Source: Pedobacter deserti (GTDB lineage Bacteria > Bacteroidota > Bacteroidia > Sphingobacteriales > Sphingobacteriaceae). From it: a stretch of DNA of 64,000 nt. Where the stretch lies: positions 372,001 to 436,000 of the forward strand of contig NZ_JAFMZQ010000001.1 of assembly GCF_024436415.1 (NCBI RefSeq), given 5' to 3'. Under the pieces are notes generated by a model, which saw nothing but the letters and a program-made list of their open reading frames with translations, was not told the origin of the DNA and made no database searches. Shown here in pieces: positions 17,901 through 27,001 of the stretch. Position 1 is the stretch's first letter. Each line of letters begins with the position of its first letter. Position numbers and translations under genes: made by a program.

Positions 17901-19712
17901 TCACTTGACCCTGATCAGCAGATATCCTTCATAAGCAGGCTGCGCCTCGGGTTCATCAGGCTTCGCGTCGCCATGATAAAAAGAAACACTCGTTAGCTTC
18001 AGACAATAGTCATAGCCTGCGGCCGATGCGCATAGCGAGAAATATTGCTCCGGCAGACTAAAGCTATCGCCGGAAAAATGAGAAGCTGCGCCTTTCTGGT
18101 AGATCTTGCTTAGCTTATTGAATGCACTCGTCAAATCTAGTTGTACTACCTTGGCCGTACCGATCTGTAAATGAAGTTTCCCCGCCGCGACGTGCTCTAC
18201 TACAACCGGAACACTGCCTATTTCCGATTCCGTGCGCGACGAATAACCATTCACGGGAATCACGTAATCGTAACCGCTTACCTGAAGGGCACCGCCTGTT
18301 GGCTTCAGGACAACATACCGCATCACTTCATGAGGCCTCGTTACTTTAAGTATGGCAAATGCTGAATCCTTTTGCGCGGCCAGCCGCGTAAAGCGTGGGG
18401 CGCTTTCAGTAGCCCGCAATATTCGCTGCTCAACATCTGCCAAATCCCTCTTCGTAAAGGCCTGCAAAGCCGGTAGCCCATGCATGTCAACAAGATAATC
18501 AACCACTCCTGCCCGTTGGGCTACATCTTCTTTGTCTTTCGATGCCATAAGCTTTTTTAAGCGGCTCTGCTGCGAGAAGCGCGACAGCGAGGAAGCGCTT
18601 TGTGGACCGTAGACTGCCAGGAGTGCCAACACGCAGAGACTAACCGGAATCAGCATGATGTTCTGCTTTCTGCTAAGCAGAAAGTAAACCGTGATAAAGG
18701 CGAGCCATAAGGCCAGAATCACCAATAGATATCTCGGCTCTGTAATACCATAACGGCTTACCCGCGCCCATACTGCAAGCAGTAGTAAAATGACAAGCGG
18801 TATCATCATCACATAGAAAAACCGGGAAAACAGTCTTATCCACCCGTGGCCCTCCTGCGTGCGGATTGGATATACCAGCAGCAGCGATAATATGCCGAAT
18901 ACTGCGTAACCAAGGATCAGCATCGATACCAATCCCTTCGGCAACTCCCCGTTCACAATGATCTTTAGTTCATACACCAGTAAAATCCCCAGATAAATTG
19001 TCATTAAGGGTATCAGAACATACTGCGTAAAAACTTTAAGTCCTTTAGGATACGCTTCCTTCAAATCACCCCGCACAAAAACCGTCGGAACTCCTGCGAG
19101 GAAAAACACTGTCATAAAGCCGGCGGCAACTATACTGAAAAGCGACAGGTACACCTTATAGCTGATCTGCACAGCGAAGAGCCCGTCCACAGCCGCAAGC
19201 GCGATCGCCAATCCTGCGTAAAGTACCGCAGCATATAACGCAGCGGTTAAAAACCGGATGAAAAGACTTTTATTATATAGCCAAAAGTCGTTTAAAGTCC
19301 CGCTACCGCCTGTAAAAGGTGCGAAAGACACCAGTAAATGGAAAGCAAAAGCCAGAAGTACAACCCGGTATTTATCGGCAGTAAACACTTGCGGATCCAG
19401 TAAAAGAAACAGACCCAGGCAAAGCAAGATAACCAACAGACGCATTGTCCATACCGGGCCGGCCGACCATCGCCTTGCTTCTGCGAAGAGGTCGGCCGAC
19501 AACAGCAGCGCCAGCCCGAAATTCAACACAAGAAGTGATTTTATCAATACATCATTCAGCGAACCGTTACGAGAATCGAGAGCGACAAGAAAGCAAAGGA
19601 TCACAGAGGCGGCCACAGCAATCAGCACCTGTAAAGGAAATCTGCGTACAACCATACTGGCTTGCAACCAGAGCGACTTAACTGAAGGAAGTTTTATTTT
19701 CATGGAACCCAT
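17901..19712 (-). CDS. DUF4153 domain membrane protein
   Basis: A 603-residue protein. About 12 hydrophobic helices span residues 28 to 370 (for example VLIAVAASVILCFLVAL, SLLVLNFGLALLLSADLF and LLVILLCLGLFLLL). A soluble C-terminal region of about 230 residues (from LSRFSQQSRLKKLMASKD) follows. The N-terminal part matches the DUF4153 family as I remember it. The molecular function is not known. The C-terminal part has beta-rich repeats such as YVVLKPTGGALQVSGYDYVI and may be extracytoplasmic. A second ATG at residue 4 would also fit. It may be co-transcribed with the helicase, but a functional link is not evident. Confidence 0.75.
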   Translation of the reverse strand: MGSMKIKLPSVKSLWLQASMVVRRFPLQVLIAVAASVILCFLVALDSRNGSLNDVLIKSLLVLNFGLALLLSADLFAEARRWSAGPVWTMRLLVILLCLGLFLLLDPQVFTADKYRVVLLAFAFHLLVSFAPFTGGSGTLNDFWLYNKSLFIRFLTAALYAAVLYAGLAIALAAVDGLFAVQISYKVYLSLFSIVAAGFMTVFFLAGVPTVFVRGDLKEAYPKGLKVFTQYVLIPLMTIYLGILLVYELKIIVNGELPKGLVSMLILGYAVFGILSLLLVYPIRTQEGHGWIRLFSRFFYVMMIPLVILLLLAVWARVSRYGITEPRYLLVILALWLAFITVYFLLSRKQNIMLIPVSLCVLALLAVYGPQSASSLSRFSQQSRLKKLMASKDKEDVAQRAGVVDYLVDMHGLPALQAFTKRDLADVEQRILRATESAPRFTRLAAQKDSAFAILKVTRPHEVMRYVVLKPTGGALQVSGYDYVIPVNGYSSRTESEIGSVPVVVEHVAAGKLHLQIGTAKVVQLDLTSAFNKLSKIYQKGAASHFSGDSFSLPEQYFSLCASAAGYDYCLKLTSVSFYHGDAKPDEPEAQPAYEGYLLIRVK

Positions 19713-19748
19713 ATCTAGCTTTTACATTTAACACTTCGGCCCTATTTC

Positions 19749-19764
19749 TTAACAAAGATTAACA
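19749..19764 (+). promoter_or_regulatory. TTAACA direct repeat upstream of the barrel/GLPGLI operon
   Basis: TTAACAAAGATTAACA contains two TTAACA hexamers with starts ten bases apart, 48 bases upstream of the receptor start codon. OmpR-family regulators bind tandem direct repeats of this spacing. A nearly identical pair lies upstream of the OmpR-type regulator's own operon (25934-25949), which makes this a likely binding site for that regulator. A weak -7 element TATCTTGC follows at 19787. Confidence 0.5.
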
Positions 19765-19811
19765 ATTTCAAATTATTGTTTAAGGCTATCTTGCAGCCGT
19801 AACCAAACTAC

Positions 19812-22577
19812 ATGAAGAAATTAACGTTGATGCTCTCAATATGGTGCGTCGCCTTTTGCACATACGGGCAAGGCCCGTATGCTGTAAAGGGCCAAATCAC
19901 AGACACGGCGGCAACCTACCAGATGGTCAATACGACAATAACGCTCCTCAGGCAAAAAGATTCTACACTGGTCAGATATACACGGGCTGACGATCAAAGC
20001 CGGTTCAACATATCAGGGTTGACTGCCGGAAACTACATTCTGCTTGTCACCTATCCAGGCTATGCCGATTACTCTGAAATGTTTCGGCTCGACAGCGCCC
20101 AACAGCAAAAAGACTTTGGTAAAATCAATCTCATACTCAAAGCCACCCTCCTTAACGACGTGATTATTAAAGGCAGGGCTGTCGCCATACGTATAAAGGG
20201 CGACACTACGGAGTTTAACGCCGGCAGCTATGACATTAGGCCTAACGACAAAGTGGAAGATCTCCTCAGGCAGTTGCCCGGCATCCAGGTCGACAAAGAC
20301 GGAAAGATCACCGCGCACGGACAAACCGTACAAAAAGTGCTGCTGGACGGAGAAGAATTTTTTGGCGACGACCCTACACTTGTGACCCGGAATATCCGGT
20401 CGGATATGATAGACAAAGTACAGCTCTACGATAAAAAGAGCGACCAGGCCACGTTTACCGGAATAGAGGATGGGGAAAAACAGAAAACCATTAACCTAAC
20501 CTTAAAAGAAGATAAAAAGAAAGGACATTTCGGAACACTTGCGGCAGGAGCCGGGACAGATAATTTCTACGAAGCACAAGGCACTGCAAGCTTTTTTAAA
20601 CAGAATCAACGCTTTGCACTGATCGCCGGATCGGGCAATACCGGCCAAAACAACATAGGCAACCGCTTTAGCGGTGCAGGAGCCGTGGAAGTCTCCGGCG
20701 ATGGTGGGATCATGTCTTCCGGCGACGACTTTGAAAACTTCAACGGTGGATACAATGGTCAGGGTATACCAACGAATCATGTTGGCGGGGTCCATTTTGA
20801 AAAATCATGGAACGAAAATAAACGCTCGCTCAACAGCAACGCCAAAATAGGCTCTACCGGCTTGAGGGGAAATACCAACACCAGAAGTGTCAACACCCTT
20901 CCAACAGGCCTGATCAATACCGTATCCAGTCAGGATTTCGACAACCTGTCACTCAAAGAAAGTATTGATGGACGATATAAACACCAGTTCGACTCGACCT
21001 CGACCATAACCGTCACCATATCTGGCGGCATGGCGGATTCTAAAACGCGCAATACGTTCAACACGATCAGCAGCCGTGCAGATAATACGCCCATCAACAC
21101 TGGCTTTCGCAGCCTTGATAACGACGGAGAAGATAAGTCGCTTAATGCTTCGGCATTTTGGGCAAAAAGGCTGAAGAAGAAAGGCCGAACTCTTTCCGTA
21201 AATGTAAAGCAATCGCTGTCCGATCATCAGACCGATGGGTATCTGAACAGTACAAACCAGTTCTTCGATAGCACAGGCGTCCTCAGCAGCGCACAGCAAG
21301 TCAATCAGTATAAAAGGAACCTCAGCACCCGCTCGGCCTTCAACAGCAATGTCACCTTTGCAGAAGCCCTTTCACCAAGCCTGGCCATTGTTGCCAATTA
21401 TGGCTTTAACATCAACAACAGCAACTCCGACCGGCGATCTTTTAACCAGTCGGACGCCAACCGCTACGACATACTGGATTCCGTATTCAGCAACCATTTC
21501 GAATTAAATGAATACAGCAACCAGGGCGGCGCCTCGGTCAGCTATAATAAAGGAAAAAGCGGCCTCACCGCCGGTACACGTATCAGCGCAGTCCGGTTCA
21601 ACCAACACGACTACTACACAGGAGACACATATAAGCGTGATTTTGTAAACTGGTTTCCTCAGCTCAACTATCAGTACAAAATTTCACAGCAAGGCCGTTT
21701 AACACTGAATTACAACGGAAATACTTCCCAGCCCCAACCAGAACAGATCCAACCCTTCCGGGAAAATACCGATCCGCTGAACGTGATCCTGGGCAATCCG
21801 GGCTTGCGGCCTTCCTTCTCCAACAATGTAATGCTGAGCTATTCATCGTTCAAGATGCTGACCGAACAGTATATTCATGTATATGCTTCTTACAACAATA
21901 CTTTTAATTCGATAACCAACAACACGGTAACAGATCCTGTATCCGGAGCCAGCACCAACCAGGCCGTGAACATTTCAAATAAAAATCCTAACGGCCTTAC
22001 CATTCAGGCTGCGCTGAACAGAAAAATCAAGAGCCTGGATGCCATGGGAGGTATTGAGTTTACCTTTATGAATTTTAACAGTTACGGAATGATTAACAAC
22101 GTCCTTAACGAAAACAAATTCCTTGATATTTACGGTAATGTTAACCTGGCTAAATACAACAGCCGTTCCTATTCTTTCCGTGCGTCGGTAGGTCCGGCTT
22201 ACACAGTGCTTTCATCGTCTTTAGGCAATACGAGGAGTGCTAACTGGGGCATAGACGCCACCGGAAACTTTTCCGTTAACCTCCCCGGAAAATTCGAAAT
22301 CAGATCAGACGCAGTTTATGCATATAAAACAAAAACCGAGGCTTTCGACCAGAACCTGAACCGGTTCAACTGGAACGCGAGCATCAGCAAAAAGTTTTTT
22401 AAAACGGAAAATCTAAGGTTTACTGTACGCGGAAACGACCTCCTGAATCAAAACAAAGGGTTCAACCAGTCCATCAACGGAAACCTGATAGTCCAGAACA
22501 GGTTCACAAATATCAACCGCTATTTTTTGGGCAGTATAATATGGGACTTTAATAAAATGGGAAGCAATAAGAACTAA
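19812..22577 (+). CDS. TonB-dependent receptor-like outer-membrane beta-barrel protein
   Basis: A 921-residue outer-membrane protein with a signal peptide (ends near FCTYGQG), a carboxypeptidase-regulatory-like domain (about 25-115), a plug domain (about 125-240, with VEDLLRQLPGIQVDKDGKITAHGQTVQKVLLDGEEFFGDD) and an OMP_b-brl_3 barrel to the C-terminus. The plug reads LLDGEEFFGDDP, typical of the Bacteroidota group that is paired with GLPGLI proteins. The downstream GLPGLI gene begins four bases after its stop, and a two-component system faces it. The cargo is unknown; peptide or metal-related substrates are only guesses. Confidence 0.85.
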   Translation: MKKLTLMLSIWCVAFCTYGQGPYAVKGQITDTAATYQMVNTTITLLRQKDSTLVRYTRADDQSRFNISGLTAGNYILLVTYPGYADYSEMFRLDSAQQQKDFGKINLILKATLLNDVIIKGRAVAIRIKGDTTEFNAGSYDIRPNDKVEDLLRQLPGIQVDKDGKITAHGQTVQKVLLDGEEFFGDDPTLVTRNIRSDMIDKVQLYDKKSDQATFTGIEDGEKQKTINLTLKEDKKKGHFGTLAAGAGTDNFYEAQGTASFFKQNQRFALIAGSGNTGQNNIGNRFSGAGAVEVSGDGGIMSSGDDFENFNGGYNGQGIPTNHVGGVHFEKSWNENKRSLNSNAKIGSTGLRGNTNTRSVNTLPTGLINTVSSQDFDNLSLKESIDGRYKHQFDSTSTITVTISGGMADSKTRNTFNTISSRADNTPINTGFRSLDNDGEDKSLNASAFWAKRLKKKGRTLSVNVKQSLSDHQTDGYLNSTNQFFDSTGVLSSAQQVNQYKRNLSTRSAFNSNVTFAEALSPSLAIVANYGFNINNSNSDRRSFNQSDANRYDILDSVFSNHFELNEYSNQGGASVSYNKGKSGLTAGTRISAVRFNQHDYYTGDTYKRDFVNWFPQLNYQYKISQQGRLTLNYNGNTSQPQPEQIQPFRENTDPLNVILGNPGLRPSFSNNVMLSYSSFKMLTEQYIHVYASYNNTFNSITNNTVTDPVSGASTNQAVNISNKNPNGLTIQAALNRKIKSLDAMGGIEFTFMNFNSYGMINNVLNENKFLDIYGNVNLAKYNSRSYSFRASVGPAYTVLSSSLGNTRSANWGIDATGNFSVNLPGKFEIRSDAVYAYKTKTEAFDQNLNRFNWNASISKKFFKTENLRFTVRGNDLLNQNKGFNQSINGNLIVQNRFTNINRYFLGSIIWDFNKMGSNKN

Positions 22578-22581
22578 CCGC

Positions 22582-23334
22582 ATGAGAAAGCACATCACGA
22601 TATTAATCACATTTTTAATGGGCAGCTTGTCTGCATATTCACAGCAGGCCCGCTTTCCAAAAAGCGGCTCCATTCTTTTCGAGAAAAAGGTCAACATGTA
22701 TGCGCTTATCCGAAATGCTTCTTCCGCCGCGGGCGGCACGGATCAGCTTAGCGAATACAAACGGAGCAATCCGCAGTTTACTGTATACGAGAGCACTTTA
22801 CTTTTCTCCGGAAACCGCACGCTATTTACGCCCGGACAAACTACGGCACAACATTACAGTGATTTATCCGGTTCCCAGCCAAACACCATTCTGACCGACC
22901 TTGCCGCGGGCAGGTTTACTACCGAGAAGAAAGTTTTCGAACAGACCTTCCTTCTGAAAGATACGGTCAGAAAGATCAACTGGAAACTAACAAGTGAGCG
23001 TCGGGAGATCGCCGGTTACGAATGCAGGCGGGCAAATGCTATAATTATGGACTCCATTTATGTCGTAGCATTTTATACCGATCAGATTCCGGTGTCGGGC
23101 GGCCCCGAATCCTTTCAGGGTTTGCCAGGCATGATTCTGGGCGTCGCGCTCCCGCACGAACACATCACCTGGTTTGCAAGGTCGGTGACCGACAAGGACA
23201 TTCAGCCTTCAGCACTTCCGGAGCCTAAAAAGGGAAAACCGGCAGACATTTCGAGTCTGAGCAAAGCACTAAATGAAGTATTCAAAGACTGGGGACAGTA
23301 TGCGCAGACTATGCTAAAATCTTTTCTGCTATAG
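22582..23334 (+). CDS. GLPGLI family secreted protein
   Basis: A 250-residue exported protein with a signal peptide (MRKHITILITFLMGSLSAYSQ). The family hallmark appears as FQGLPGMILGVALP near residue 176, preceded by the conserved WKLTSERREIAGYECRRA and the VAFYTDQIPVSGGPESF region. Proteins of this family are encoded beside TonB-dependent barrel proteins in many Bacteroidota, and their biochemical role is unknown to me. It is four bases downstream of the barrel gene. The C-terminal portion (PKKGKPADISSLSKALNEVFKDWG) is lower in conservation. It converges on the response regulator gene with a 14-base gap. Confidence 0.85.
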   Translation: MRKHITILITFLMGSLSAYSQQARFPKSGSILFEKKVNMYALIRNASSAAGGTDQLSEYKRSNPQFTVYESTLLFSGNRTLFTPGQTTAQHYSDLSGSQPNTILTDLAAGRFTTEKKVFEQTFLLKDTVRKINWKLTSERREIAGYECRRANAIIMDSIYVVAFYTDQIPVSGGPESFQGLPGMILGVALPHEHITWFARSVTDKDIQPSALPEPKKGKPADISSLSKALNEVFKDWGQYAQTMLKSFLL

Positions 23335-23348
23335 CTAAGCCCACTATC

Positions 23349-24044
23349 TTAGTTGACCAATAGCTTATATCCTTTACCGTGAACGTTCAGAATCTCTACC
23401 CGGGGATCCTCACGCAGGTACTTTCTGAGCTTGCTTAAGAAAACGTCCATGCTGCGGCCATTAAAATAGTTATCATCGTGCCAAATGCTCAGCAGCGCCT
23501 CCTCGCGGGTCAGCACCATATTTCTTTTTAAGCATAGCAGCCTTAACAATTCCGCTTCCTTTGTCGACAACTTCTGCTGCTGCCCTTTGTACCCGATCAG
23601 TTGCGATGTGAAGTCAAAGGTGTAGTCTCCTATTTCAAAGAAAGTCTGCTGCACCTGCTCCTCCGGGGCATCCTTCACCGCCACTCGCTTAAGCAGAGCA
23701 TTGATCCGCAGCAAAAGCTCTTCAATACGGAAGGGCTTGGTAATGTAATCGTCGCCGCCCAGACTATATGCCGAAGTCTTATCCTCCATCATCCCTTTTG
23801 CCGTAGCAAAAATGATCGGCACGTTTTCATCTATCTTGCGGATTTCCTTGCCGAGTGTAAACCCATCCTTTTTTGGCATCATTACATCCAGGATACACAA
23901 GTCAAACCGATCACGGGTAAAGGCCCGCAACCCCTCTTCACCGTCGGCACACAACACAACATCAAACTTACCTTTTATATCCAGATAGTCCTGCAGCAGC
24001 AGTCCCAGATTAGGATCATCCTCTACAAGTAAGATTTTTTTCAT
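23349..24044 (-). CDS. OmpR-family response regulator
   Basis: A 231-residue transcription factor. The receiver domain (about 1-118) has D9/D10 and phosphoacceptor D53 (DLCILDVMMPKKDG), with K102 in the ITKPF motif. The C-terminal winged helix of the Trans_reg_C type (about 135-228) includes LSTKEAELLRLLCLKRNMVLTR and RSMDVFLSKLRKYL. Its ATG overlaps the stop of the kinase gene by four bases (24041-24044). It probably binds the TTAACA direct repeats at 19749 and 25934, controlling the barrel/GLPGLI operon and its own operon. That assignment is inferred from the matched sites. Confidence 0.93.
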   Translation of the reverse strand: MKKILLVEDDPNLGLLLQDYLDIKGKFDVVLCADGEEGLRAFTRDRFDLCILDVMMPKKDGFTLGKEIRKIDENVPIIFATAKGMMEDKTSAYSLGGDDYITKPFRIEELLLRINALLKRVAVKDAPEEQVQQTFFEIGDYTFDFTSQLIGYKGQQQKLSTKEAELLRLLCLKRNMVLTREEALLSIWHDDNYFNGRSMDVFLSKLRKYLREDPRVEILNVHGKGYKLLVN

Positions 24045-25885
24045 GCGTCCTTAGTTTTAGTTAGTGGTAAGCTGATTTCAAATAATGATCCTTTATCCTT
24101 TTCACTATGCACCTTCACAGCGCCGTTCATCTGCGTAATAATGTCCTGCACATAATTCAACCCCAGGCCAAATCCCTTCACATCATGAAGGTTGCCTGTC
24201 GGCACCCGGTAGAACTGATCGAAGATACGTTTGGACTGCTCCCTGGTCATCCCTATACCTTTATCTGCCACCTCAATCACCAGGCTCCTGCTCGTGTTTC
24301 TAGTCCGGATACTGATCTGCGGCGCGTCTGCACTATACTTGTTGGCATTATCAATCAGGTTATAGATCACGTTAGAGAAATGAAGCTCATCACCATAAAC
24401 AACCGGCTGCTCGGCATCAAGCGCCAACGTTACTTCAGCATTGCGCTTTTGCAGCTGCAAACTCATGCTGTCTGTTACCGCCACGATCAGCTCATTGATA
24501 TTGATCTCGTGATGTTCCAGTTTAATTTCCTTCTTCTCCAGTCTTGCGATGCTCAATACCCGTTCAATATGATTACCCAAGCGCACATTTTCATCGTAGA
24601 TGATGCCGGCCAACCGGTTAATCCGCTTTTTGTCTTCCGCAATTTCCGGGTCTTTAAGCGCTTCACTGGCAATCATGATTGTTGCAACCGGTGTCTTAAA
24701 TTCATGCGTCATATTGTTGATGAAGTCAGTCTTCATCTCCGATATTTTTTTCTGACGAACGATGGAATACAAGGTATAAGAGAAAATGAATACGAGCACC
24801 AGAAGCAAACCGGCTGAAGACGCCATAGTGACACCCATGTTGCTCAATATGAGAGAGTTCCTTTTAGGGAAATACACGTAGAGCATCCCAGGGTCACCGA
24901 AGAGGTCGTTGCTGAACAGGGTTGTCCTATACGTGTCTTTTGGCAAAGCTTCCTGATCTGAATGAGCTGCCTTATGGTATAATACCGTGTCTTTCGTCGC
25001 CATCTTTAACCAGAAATCGTACTGCAGATCTACATTACGGTTTGCAAGTTCCTTTTTCAGCAAAGTATCCAACACATCATGCGGAACGCGTTGATTCACC
25101 GGGATATACTCCTGCTGCATTTCTTTAGCCACATCAGCAATAAGGTTCAGGTTATTACCTTCCAGTACTACGGTGTCTTCCATCAGCAGTTTCAGACCTT
25201 CCTTATACTTTTTCTCCGCGGCCCGGTCTTCCATACTATATCTCAAAGCATCCTCCGGCCTTACCCGCTCCAGCGTAATCACAATTGGATTCAAATTTCT
25301 GGGATTAGTTGCCAGGTACCGTATGCTATCTGGAAGCCTCAGCGAAGAACTGGAAAAGGTTGGCTTTCTGGGCATGTTGATGGTCTGATTAATGTTACCT
25401 CTCACATTGCCATACTCATCCCAGGCTACATCCACCTGTACCTGTAGCGGCGATTTGCCTTTGTTCTCCGTATTTGATATCGCCTGAAAAACATCTTCAC
25501 CAATAATGCGGGCATCGAGAAAAGCTGCACGTAACATACTGTCGCGCACATTCAGATCCGCGTAAATCCGCTTCTCGCGCTCCTGCATCCTGCGTTCCTG
25601 CTCCTTCTTATAAAGCTCTTTATAATCTACGATTTCCTGAGCGCGATCCCTGAAATCCTTCTCACGAGCTTCTTTAATCTCATAGTCCTTTCTGGTGAGG
25701 TGCATCGCTGCATATTTCTTCTGCGCTTTCTGGACAACGGCATTCAGCGCCTCATTCACGCTCTGCTCAAAAAGCTGGGACTTTAGATTATACGCCTCCC
25801 TGATGTAATACAATTGCATTACAAAAACCCCGAGCAATGCAACGGTCATGAGCGCTGTAATCAGCCAAAGACTCCTTTTCTTCAT
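24041..25885 (-). CDS. Sensor histidine kinase with long periplasmic domain
   Basis: A 614-residue inner-membrane kinase. One membrane helix near the N-terminus (about 8-26) and a second at about 352-374 enclose a periplasmic region of about 320 residues. That region has a charged coiled-coil-like stretch (about 40-110, rich in K, E, R and Q) and no domain I recognise. The HisKA motif is MTHEFKTPVATIM (H394). The HATPase part has NLIDNANKYS, ADKGIGM and GFGLGLNYVQDI. It is co-transcribed with the OmpR-type regulator. A ligand related to the neighbouring barrel protein is plausible but not shown. Confidence 0.92.
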   Translation of the reverse strand: MKKRSLWLITALMTVALLGVFVMQLYYIREAYNLKSQLFEQSVNEALNAVVQKAQKKYAAMHLTRKDYEIKEAREKDFRDRAQEIVDYKELYKKEQERRMQEREKRIYADLNVRDSMLRAAFLDARIIGEDVFQAISNTENKGKSPLQVQVDVAWDEYGNVRGNINQTINMPRKPTFSSSSLRLPDSIRYLATNPRNLNPIVITLERVRPEDALRYSMEDRAAEKKYKEGLKLLMEDTVVLEGNNLNLIADVAKEMQQEYIPVNQRVPHDVLDTLLKKELANRNVDLQYDFWLKMATKDTVLYHKAAHSDQEALPKDTYRTTLFSNDLFGDPGMLYVYFPKRNSLILSNMGVTMASSAGLLLVLVFIFSYTLYSIVRQKKISEMKTDFINNMTHEFKTPVATIMIASEALKDPEIAEDKKRINRLAGIIYDENVRLGNHIERVLSIARLEKKEIKLEHHEININELIVAVTDSMSLQLQKRNAEVTLALDAEQPVVYGDELHFSNVIYNLIDNANKYSADAPQISIRTRNTSRSLVIEVADKGIGMTREQSKRIFDQFYRVPTGNLHDVKGFGLGLNYVQDIITQMNGAVKVHSEKDKGSLFEISLPLTKTKDA

Positions 25886-25898
25886 ATCGATATCTACT

Positions 25899-25906
25899 CA
25901 AAAATA
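25899..25906 (-). promoter_or_regulatory. -7 promoter element of the kinase/regulator operon
   Basis: TATTTTTG on the minus strand matches TAnnTTTG, 13 bases upstream of the kinase start codon. The TTAACA repeat at 25934-25949 lies 27 bases further upstream, a position where an activator could act. Confidence 0.45.
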
Positions 25907-25933
25907 ACGAAGCGATGAAAGAAATGGTTTTAT

Positions 25934-25949
25934 TTAACAAAATTTAACA
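25934..25949. promoter_or_regulatory. TTAACA direct repeat in the divergent kinase/GH43-like promoter region
   Basis: TTAACAAAATTTAACA holds two TTAACA hexamers with starts ten bases apart. It is the same architecture and nearly the same sequence as the site at 19749-19764. It lies between the divergent kinase gene (start 25885) and the GH43-like gene (start 25964), so it could control either. Confidence 0.5.
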
Positions 25950-25963
25950 GATATATTTATGGC

Positions 25964-27001
25964 ATGTGTAAAAAGTTAATCCTAACCGTATTTGTCCTGC
26001 TAACTGCTGCTACGGAGTTATCCTTCGCGCAGCAAAAAGAATCTGAGAAGACCTGGATGCTGACCTATTTTCGTCAGCGCTACCCAACGCGCATAGAAAT
26101 TGATGCCAAGGGCAAGACAGTAGAAGTTCCTCTGCCAAATCCGATGGCAATAGAGCGGCTGCATATTGCATTGTCGACCGACGGACGCCACTGGAAGGCG
26201 CTCAACGACAACAAGCCCGTGTGGGACCAGTTTATGCGCGACCAATATATACACAAGGGGCGCGACGGACTATGGCGGCTGATTGCCACTGGAGGCGGGA
26301 GCAACCGTGAAAACAGGCGTGCACTCGGACCAGCATGCACCTATGCGACGTCGACCGACCTGGTCAACTGGAAACTGGAAGGCTATCTCCATCTGATGAA
26401 GGACGTAAGGAACGATACGGGTGCACTTGTGCGGAACATCTGGGCGCCTGAATTTTATTATGACGAAGACACCAAGGAATATACCTTGTTCTGGTCGTCC
26501 ACATTCGAAGACGCCGGGTGGAAGAAAAGCAGATTATGGTACTGCAAAACGCGCGACTGGAAAACTTTTACTCCGGCAAAAGTGCTTTTTGCTCCACCCT
26601 ATTCTGTCATCGATGGCACAATGATCAAAGAAAAAGACACCTATTACCTCTTCCATAAAGAAGAAGAATTTGGCGTTAAAACCGGAGAGCGCCGGGGCAT
26701 CAGAGTGGCCACCTCAAAAAATATTGAAGGCCCTTACAAGATTCATGAAGGCCCGCTTAATAAGGGACAGATTGCGCCAACCATCACCGAGGGACCAAGC
26801 GTAATGAAAGATCCGCTGAAAAAAGGATGGCTATTGCTATACGACTACCCGATGGTAGATAACTACGGCGTGTCCTGGTCGCCCGACCTCTTCAACTGGT
26901 CCGTGGTCAAGGACGCAGCTATGCCCGAAGATGCCCGCCACGGGAGTGTTTCATTGCTTACGCCGGAAGAGGTGGACAGGCTTAGGAAAGCTTTTCCATA
27001 A
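25964..27001 (+). CDS. GH43-like five-bladed propeller glycosidase, exported
   Basis: A 345-residue protein with a signal peptide (MCKKLILTVFVLLTAATELSFAQ). The rest reads as a GH43-type five-bladed propeller, with repeated blade motifs (LHIALSTDGRHWKAL, CTYATSTDLVNWKLEG, GIRVATSKNIEGPYKI, GVSWSPDLFNWSVV). Residues expected for catalysis in this fold are the aspartate in MRDQYIHKG, WAPEFYYDED in the middle and the glutamate in ITEGPSVMK. The usual RDP of the first motif reads RDQ. The substrate may be an arabinoside, xyloside or another sugar; the sequence does not decide it. The stop overlaps the sigma factor start (TAATG), so the two are translationally coupled, an unusual pairing. Confidence 0.75.
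   Translation: MCKKLILTVFVLLTAATELSFAQQKESEKTWMLTYFRQRYPTRIEIDAKGKTVEVPLPNPMAIERLHIALSTDGRHWKALNDNKPVWDQFMRDQYIHKGRDGLWRLIATGGGSNRENRRALGPACTYATSTDLVNWKLEGYLHLMKDVRNDTGALVRNIWAPEFYYDEDTKEYTLFWSSTFEDAGWKKSRLWYCKTRDWKTFTPAKVLFAPPYSVIDGTMIKEKDTYYLFHKEEEFGVKTGERRGIRVATSKNIEGPYKIHEGPLNKGQIAPTITEGPSVMKDPLKKGWLLLYDYPMVDNYGVSWSPDLFNWSVVKDAAMPEDARHGSVSLLTPEEVDRLRKAFP

Noticed and set aside
24107..24817. Open frame of 236 codons antisense to the sensor kinase
   Set aside because: It is rich in H, C and R as antisense frames are, and covers the HisKA/HATPase coding sequence, which is clearly real.
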